In this document: in pieces, positions 59,355 to 64,000 of the stretch | How positions within the stretch are numbered: position 1 is the stretch's first letter | Layout: every line of letters begins with the position of its first letter | Translations under genes and position numbers: made by a program | Notes under the pieces: model-generated | What the model was told of the DNA's origin: nothing | The model's input: the letters and a program-made list of their open reading frames with translations, nothing else | Databases searched by the model: none | DNA from: JAFAMS01 sp049520515 | Lineage (GTDB): Bacteria > Vulcanimicrobiota > Vulcanimicrobiia > Vulcanimicrobiales > Vulcanimicrobiaceae | NCBI GenBank assembly: GCA_049520515.1 | Contig: JBEKPS010000005.1 | Span: 62,001 to 126,000, forward strand | Reading direction: 5' to 3' | Length of the DNA stretch: 64,000 nucleotides

Positions 59355-60619
59355 GGTGCTAGCTCGATTGCGCGCAGGAAGAAATCCTCGCTCCCAAAGT
59401 TTCCGGACTTTAGGGCGAGCGCAATCGCAGGCGCGCCGACGGTCTCCGTCCACGGAACACCAGGATCGATCTGCTTCCCGATCCGAAGCGCGCTGACGCC
59501 GAGGTCCCGCACCACCGCGCCCGACGTCTCGCCACCGGCGACGACAAACCGGTGAACGCCGCGTGCGCACAACTGCCGTGCGATCGTGCCAAAAACGTGC
59601 TCGATGCGCTCGCCGGCCTGATCTTTTCCGAAGCGCGCTTGCGTCTCGGCGACCTTCTCAGGCGGAGCACTCGCGCTGATAAGAATCGGCGCTTCATTTA
59701 TATGCGCGTTCGCCCATGCGAGGGCGTCCTCGACCACACGGCCTGGGCTATCAAGTGCAGACGTATCGATTGAAAATACAGGTCGTCGCGCGCGCATGTA
59801 TTCAACTTGCGCAAGCGTCGCGCGCGAACATGAACCGGAGAGCACAACCGCCGGTCCGTCGACGTGCGGTAGCGAGTCCACGCCGGGTCCGCGCTCGAGC
59901 ATGCCCAAGCGGACGAACAGCGCCGGCAAGCCGAGTGCGATCCCAGAGCCGCCGGTAATCAGCGGCAGCGCTTCCGTTCCAAGACCAATCGCGTGCAAAT
60001 CCTCGTCGCCGACGGCGTCAACGACCAAATGCCGCACGCCCTGCGCGCGCGCTTCCAAAATCGCGGTGCGCACTGCGGCTTCTCCGCGCCGTACACGCGC
60101 GAGATCGACCTTGCCGACCTTGTGTTTCGTCTGACGTCCTAAGACCCGTACCAAATTCGGATCCGTCATCGGCGTAATCGGATGCTTTTCCATTCCGGAT
60201 TCTGAGAGCAGCACGTCGTTGACGAACAGGTATCCATTGAAGAGTCGCCGGCCGTTCTCGGGAAACGCGGGGCAAAAGATCGTCATGTCCGAACCGAGCC
60301 GGTCGAGCAATGCGTCGGCGACCGGCCCGATGTTGCCGTGATCCGTCGAATCGAACGTCGAGCAATATTTGAAGATGAATTTGCTCGCGCCGCGCGCCTG
60401 CAGCGCTTCGAGCGCCTCAAGCGAGAGCCGCACGGCGTCGTCCGCCGGAATAGAACGGCTCTTGAGCGCGACAACGATCGCGTCGGCTTCATCGAGCTTC
60501 GCATCGCGTGCCGGTACACCAATCGTTTGAATCGTGCGCATGCCACCGCGCACGAGCGTGTTCGCGAGATCGGTCGCGCCGGTGAAATCGTCGGCAATCG
60601 CTCCCAGAATCAGCGCCAC
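59351..60619 (-). CDS. otnK: 3-oxo-tetronate kinase (four-carbon acid sugar kinase family)
   Basis: 422 aa from GTG 60619, close to the ~420 of OtnK. SBD domain ILGAIADDFTGATDLANTLV and RSIPADDAV; KYCSTFDSTDHGNIGPVADALL; C-terminal nucleotide-binding domain with VLSGSCSRATLAQV, VVAGGETSGAVV and LALKSGNFGSEDFFLRA, the family signature. Phosphorylates 3-oxo-tetronate at C4. First gene of the operon; divergent from the lipoprotein gene. Confidence 0.92.
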   Translation of the reverse strand: MALILGAIADDFTGATDLANTLVRGGMRTIQTIGVPARDAKLDEADAIVVALKSRSIPADDAVRLSLEALEALQARGASKFIFKYCSTFDSTDHGNIGPVADALLDRLGSDMTIFCPAFPENGRRLFNGYLFVNDVLLSESGMEKHPITPMTDPNLVRVLGRQTKHKVGKVDLARVRRGEAAVRTAILEARAQGVRHLVVDAVGDEDLHAIGLGTEALPLITGGSGIALGLPALFVRLGMLERGPGVDSLPHVDGPAVVLSGSCSRATLAQVEYMRARRPVFSIDTSALDSPGRVVEDALAWANAHINEAPILISASAPPEKVAETQARFGKDQAGERIEHVFGTIARQLCARGVHRFVVAGGETSGAVVRDLGVSALRIGKQIDPGVPWTETVGAPAIALALKSGNFGSEDFFLRAIELAP

Positions 60620-60683
60620 ACTTGCGCGCTTCCCATGGGTTTGCCGGGAACCCTGGTCGGCGCCGTCGTACAAGGCGGGGCCG

Positions 60684-62462
60684 ATGTTTCGCCGCATGTT
60701 CTGTTCCATTTGCGCGCTTTTGTTTGCGTCGCTTTTGAGCGCGTGCGGCGGTGGCGGATCGAAGACGTCTGCGGTACCGCAGGCCGCCAATCCAAAGTCG
60801 ACATCCGCGCCGACGAGTTACACGAACGTCGCCGTTAATGTCTTGTCTCCCTCGGCACAGAGCCTGTCGGCGCAACGCCATGCAAAATACATCTCGCCGG
60901 CGACGAACTCGATGACGGTCGCCGTGAACGGCGGACAACCGGCGACAGTCGCTTTAACCACGGGCTCGCCAAACTGCAGCCTGAATTCGAACTCCGACCT
61001 CATCTGCACGGCTACGGTTAGCGCGCCGGAAGGCCCGAGCGATTCATTCGTCATCACGCTTTATAGCGGAAACGCCGGAACGGGCGCCGCGCTCTCGACT
61101 GCGACCGTCGTGCAAGCCGTCACCGCCGGCACAAACAACCTCAACGTCACGTTGAACGGCGTCGTCGCAAGCATCAATCTGTCGCTGCAAAACACGAGTT
61201 TAAACGCCGGCGCGACCGGAACGACGATGCTTGCCGTCAACGCGCTCGATTCAAGCGGAAACACGATCGTCGGCCCCGGCGGATACAGCGACGCAAACGG
61301 CAATGCGCTGACGGTCAACATCGCTGCGACGCAAAACGCGCCGACGATCCAAAGTCCGTATACCGCGGGCGCCGCTACGCTGGGCTTGAGCTCAGTCACG
61401 AGTCCCTCGCAGGCGATAACGGTTTCGTATAACGGCTATGCGTTGCTTTCGACGGTGTTCACAGCGACGGTCACGGGCGGAGCAACGATCGCACCCGCGA
61501 CGACGACGCTGACATTAACGCCAACCGTGTACGAGTATCCGATCTCGGGGAGCTACGGTCCGGAGCACATGACGGTCGGCCCCGATAAACAAATCTGGAT
61601 AGCGCTCTTTGGAATCTCCGCGCTCTACCATTTCGTTCCGGTCGCGCCGGGAGGGTCGTCGTTGAATGGAACGACGGTCAGCACGCCGACAACAAATCTT
61701 TCGATCGCCGCCGGTTCGGACGGAAATCTTTGGTTCGTCGATTGGAACCAGGGTGTCTACAAAGTCGCGCCGACCGGGGGAACGGTTTACACGTTCACCG
61801 TCCCAACAAATAAACCCGACGGCATCGTCGACGGCGGCGACGGCAACATCTACGTGCAGTATAGCTATTACACCGGTCCGAGCTACTTCCCAATTAACAC
61901 CACGCCCGGAAGCATTACGCCGACGATTTACGCTGCGTACGGCTCCGGAGGCGGGGGTGGCAACGACATCACCGTTGGGCCGGACAAGCGTGTTTGGGCG
62001 ACGAGCGGACAGTACGGCTGCTGTTCCGTTGAATTTCTGTATGCGCAACAAACCTCAGTTTCGACGATTCAGACAAGCACAGCGTACGATTTCGGTGGTT
62101 TGCCCGGAACGGGGATAAGTTGGGTGACGGCCGGATCCGACGGCAACATGTGGTACAGCGAGCGTAACAACGACACGATCGGAAAGCTCGCTCCGAGCGC
62201 AACGAGTGCGTCGCAGCGCATAGACCTGCCGATGACGTCGGGCACCGGACCGTACGTCCTCGTCGCAGGCCCGGACGGCGCGATCTACGTCATCGAAACA
62301 GGCTTCAATAAAATTGGGCGCGTGCCGACGACCGCGACACCCGGTAATCTCGGCCTTACCGAATATCTTGCACCAGCCGGTTCGCTCAACGACGTCATCT
62401 CAGGTCCGGACGGCAACGTCTGGTTCATTGAGGCCAATAACATAGGAAAGCTCGCGCTCTGA
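60684..62462 (+). CDS. Lipoprotein with Vgb/streptogramin-lyase-like beta-propeller
   Basis: 592 aa from ATG 60684. Lipoprotein signal with lipobox LLSACGGGG (Cys ~20). A Thr/Ser/Asn-rich Ig-like or big-domain region (~60-280) leads to a C-terminal propeller of repeated blades (MTVGPDKQIWIALF, IAAGSDGNLWFVDW, VTAGSDGNMWYSER, LVAGPDGAIYVIE, VISGPDGNVWFIE). Vgb proteins linearise streptogramins, but most such lipoproteins in environmental bacteria have unknown roles. Cell-surface or periplasmic. Confidence 0.82.
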   Translation: MFRRMFCSICALLFASLLSACGGGGSKTSAVPQAANPKSTSAPTSYTNVAVNVLSPSAQSLSAQRHAKYISPATNSMTVAVNGGQPATVALTTGSPNCSLNSNSDLICTATVSAPEGPSDSFVITLYSGNAGTGAALSTATVVQAVTAGTNNLNVTLNGVVASINLSLQNTSLNAGATGTTMLAVNALDSSGNTIVGPGGYSDANGNALTVNIAATQNAPTIQSPYTAGAATLGLSSVTSPSQAITVSYNGYALLSTVFTATVTGGATIAPATTTLTLTPTVYEYPISGSYGPEHMTVGPDKQIWIALFGISALYHFVPVAPGGSSLNGTTVSTPTTNLSIAAGSDGNLWFVDWNQGVYKVAPTGGTVYTFTVPTNKPDGIVDGGDGNIYVQYSYYTGPSYFPINTTPGSITPTIYAAYGSGGGGGNDITVGPDKRVWATSGQYGCCSVEFLYAQQTSVSTIQTSTAYDFGGLPGTGISWVTAGSDGNMWYSERNNDTIGKLAPSATSASQRIDLPMTSGTGPYVLVAGPDGAIYVIETGFNKIGRVPTTATPGNLGLTEYLAPAGSLNDVISGPDGNVWFIEANNIGKLAL

Positions 62463-62477
62463 GTGGGAGAGGCTCGC

Positions 62478-63845
62478 ATGAGCCTTTCACGTATGCTTGC
62501 CGCTCGAGCGGAACAGGGCCGCCCGATTCGCGTTGCGCAAATCGGCGCCGGCAAATTCGGAACGATGATTCTTGCACAGCTGCGCCTCATGTCCGGCGTT
62601 CAGCTCTGCGCGCTCGCTGATCTCGATGTCGAACGCGCACGCGCCGCTGCAGCGCGCGCGAACTGGGAGGCCGATCGTTTCGTTGCGGCCGGTTCCATCG
62701 GGGCTGCGAATGACGTCGCGCGCAGCGGAAAAGTAGCCATCGTGCCCGCGGGCGAGATTGCGGCGCAATGCGACGTCGACGTCGTTCTCGAGGTGACGGG
62801 ACACGTTGAAGCTGCGACACACCATTGCATCGTTGCGATGGATGCTGGACACCATGTCGTCAACGTCACGGTCGAAGCCGACGTCGTCGTCGGCCCGATG
62901 CTGTACCTTCACGCGCAAAAGCGCGGCGTGATCTACTCGCTCGCGTATGGCGATCAGCCCGCAATCATTTGCGAAATGGTCGACTGGGCCCGCACCTGCG
63001 GCTTCACGGTAACCGCGGCCGGCAAAGGCACCCAGTATCTTCCGAAGTGGCGTTACAGCACACCGGATACTGCACTCCAACATTTCGGTTTTACCGAAGA
63101 GCAAATTCGGCTCGGCGGCTTCAATCCGAAGATGTTCAACTCGTTCCTCGACGGCACGAAATCCGCGATCGAAATGAATTCCATTGCGAACGCGACCGGG
63201 ATTGGCGTTCCGGTGAACGGTCTCACGTTCGCGCCAATCGGTACGAGCGAGCTGGCTGCAAAGATGCGACCGATCGGTGAAGGCGGCGTTCTGGAGCGCG
63301 ACGGCATACTCGACGTCGTTACGTATCTCTACGACGAAGGCAAAGTCGTGCCCGATCACATCCGCTTCGGGGTCTTCGTGTGCTTCACGTCGGACTCGAC
63401 CTACTCGCAGCGCTGCTTCACCGAGTATGGCATGTTTACGGATCCATCCGGAAAGTACACGGCGCTCTGGCGGCCATATCACCTGATCGGACTCGAAATC
63501 GGAGTCTCGATCGCAAACGTGGTCTTGCGCGGCGAAGCCACAGGCGCTCCCGTCCACGGACCGATCGGCGAGACCGTGTGCGCGACCCGCAAGGCGATGC
63601 GCGCCGGCGAAATCATCGACGGCGAGGGTGGGTATGCTGCGTACGGTCTGCTCACGACTGCGCAGCGTGCCCAACAAGAACGCCTCGTGCCCATGGGTCT
63701 GGCGACCGGCTTGAAGCTGAAGCACGACGTCCCCATCGACCATCCAATCAGCGAGGCCGATGTCGAGTTCGATGAGAGCTCGATTGTGTGGAAGCTGCGG
63801 CGCGAGCAAGACAGCCTCTACGGGGTGGAGGCGGTCCCCGCATAG
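62478..63845 (+). CDS. NAD(P)-dependent oxidoreductase, homoserine-dehydrogenase-like with SAF-type C-terminus
   Basis: 455 aa from ATG 62478, which has GGAGAGG just before it (GTG 62463 is in frame). N-terminal Rossmann fold RVAQIGAGKFGTMILAQL, catalytic-region VLEVTGHVEAATHHC and NVTVEADVVVGP. The second half has AAGKGTQYLPKWRYSTPD and a SAF-like tail (IDGEGGYAAYGLL, LKLKHDVPIDHPI). Homologues are found beside sugar-acid catabolic genes, so it may supply the oxo acid used by the divergent otnK operon; substrate unproven. Confidence 0.78.
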   Translation: MSLSRMLAARAEQGRPIRVAQIGAGKFGTMILAQLRLMSGVQLCALADLDVERARAAAARANWEADRFVAAGSIGAANDVARSGKVAIVPAGEIAAQCDVDVVLEVTGHVEAATHHCIVAMDAGHHVVNVTVEADVVVGPMLYLHAQKRGVIYSLAYGDQPAIICEMVDWARTCGFTVTAAGKGTQYLPKWRYSTPDTALQHFGFTEEQIRLGGFNPKMFNSFLDGTKSAIEMNSIANATGIGVPVNGLTFAPIGTSELAAKMRPIGEGGVLERDGILDVVTYLYDEGKVVPDHIRFGVFVCFTSDSTYSQRCFTEYGMFTDPSGKYTALWRPYHLIGLEIGVSIANVVLRGEATGAPVHGPIGETVCATRKAMRAGEIIDGEGGYAAYGLLTTAQRAQQERLVPMGLATGLKLKHDVPIDHPISEADVEFDESSIVWKLRREQDSLYGVEAVPA

Positions 63846-63931
63846 TTCTCCACAAGGACGAGCGAGCGAACCGGAGCAAAGCCTGACCCCGATGGTGAGT
63901 CTAGTGGGTACAGGGCCGTCTCTCACCACGA

Positions 63932-64000
63932 ATGGCTCCCGCGACCGAGTCCTTGCGCTCACGACGCCCGACGAAACGCAAGGCGTTCCCGCCGCTGCGC
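63932..64000 (+). CDS. Possible start of a gene cut by the window edge
   Basis: An ATG opens a frame whose 23 visible residues (MAPATESLRSRRPTKRKAFP...) are strongly basic, like a cytoplasmic N-terminus of a membrane protein. An alternative frame opens at 63894. The 86 bp from 63846 show no terminator or RNA gene. Weak evidence. Confidence 0.25.
   Translation, partial: MAPATESLRSRRPTKRKAFPPLR

Noticed and set aside
62487..63962. 491-codon minus-strand frame opposite the SAF oxidoreductase
   Set aside because: Antisense shadow caused by high GC at third positions; composition (Arg, His, Asp) is not protein-like.
1..64000. CRISPR arrays, prophage, integrases, rRNA genes
   Set aside because: No regularly spaced repeats, phage structural genes, recombinases or rRNA sequence were seen.

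Overview
The window is GC-rich DNA from a free-living, aerobic, probably diderm bacterium. The best guess, by inference, is a member of the Eremiobacterota/WPS-2 or a similarly deep-branching phylum. The reasons are copper-amine-oxidase-type stalk domains fused to an outer-membrane barrel and to aromatic PGYW repeats, many SpoIIE/GHKL signalling proteins, tightly overlapping genes with GTG, TTG and apparently CTG starts, and an unusual dispersal of core translation genes. No phage, integrase, transposase, CRISPR array or rRNA was seen.

Layout, left to right. 1-5 kb: a partial MobA-like nucleotidyltransferase, branched-chain aminotransferase, an M13 metallopeptidase, then rplJ-rplL behind a recognisable L10 leader and attenuator. 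5-13 kb: a SpoIIE phosphatase, an ArsR plus tandem-SRPBCC operon with a truncated DoxX, an MFS transporter, DUF1330 and DUF3303-like proteins, Ogt, panC, and a GAF-PAS-SpoIIE-ATPase protein. 13-16 kb: a sulfonate-type ABC transporter (ssuA-C-B) preceded by a 20-residue leader peptide made half of Met and Cys and by an intrinsic terminator. 16-21 kb: an AtzG-AtzE-AtzF-like amidase operon flanked by a second ABC transporter. 21-25 kb: an HD-GYP response regulator, an S9 peptidase with an early in-frame stop, and a small ribbon-helix-helix regulator with a palindrome at its start.

25-31 kb: rplA, rplK, ornithine aminotransferase, a DUF885 protein, nusG, secE, tRNA-Trp and rpmG. 31-43 kb: a malate/lactate dehydrogenase-type enzyme, tRNA-Arg, malate synthase, a stalk-domain barrel protein, a dipeptide ABC operon, fumarylacetoacetase with a coupled unknown gene, an Sm-like small protein, a phosphoribosyltransferase and a divergent NRAMP. 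43-56 kb: two TPR-ATP-grasp paralogues, tRNA-Thr/Gly/Tyr, a DehI dehalogenase, two SDRs, a stalk/PGYW protein, a STAND-TPR protein, an HD-GYP protein, a GHKL ATPase, DUF1801, an HNH protein and tRNA-Thr. 56-64 kb: a tiny polyacidic protein fused by overlap to a broken VOC gene, then a four-carbon acid-sugar operon (otnK-otnC-otnI-adh), a Vgb-like lipoprotein and a SAF-type oxidoreductase.

Two themes stand out. First, the Tyr-Gly-Thr / rpmG-Trp-secE-nusG / rplK-rplA / rplJ-rplL series keeps its ancestral order and strand but is spread over about 42 kb by unrelated genes. Second, the ssu leader has the architecture of ribosome-mediated transcription attenuation sensing sulfur amino acids, which is the best candidate here for a little-described regulatory system.
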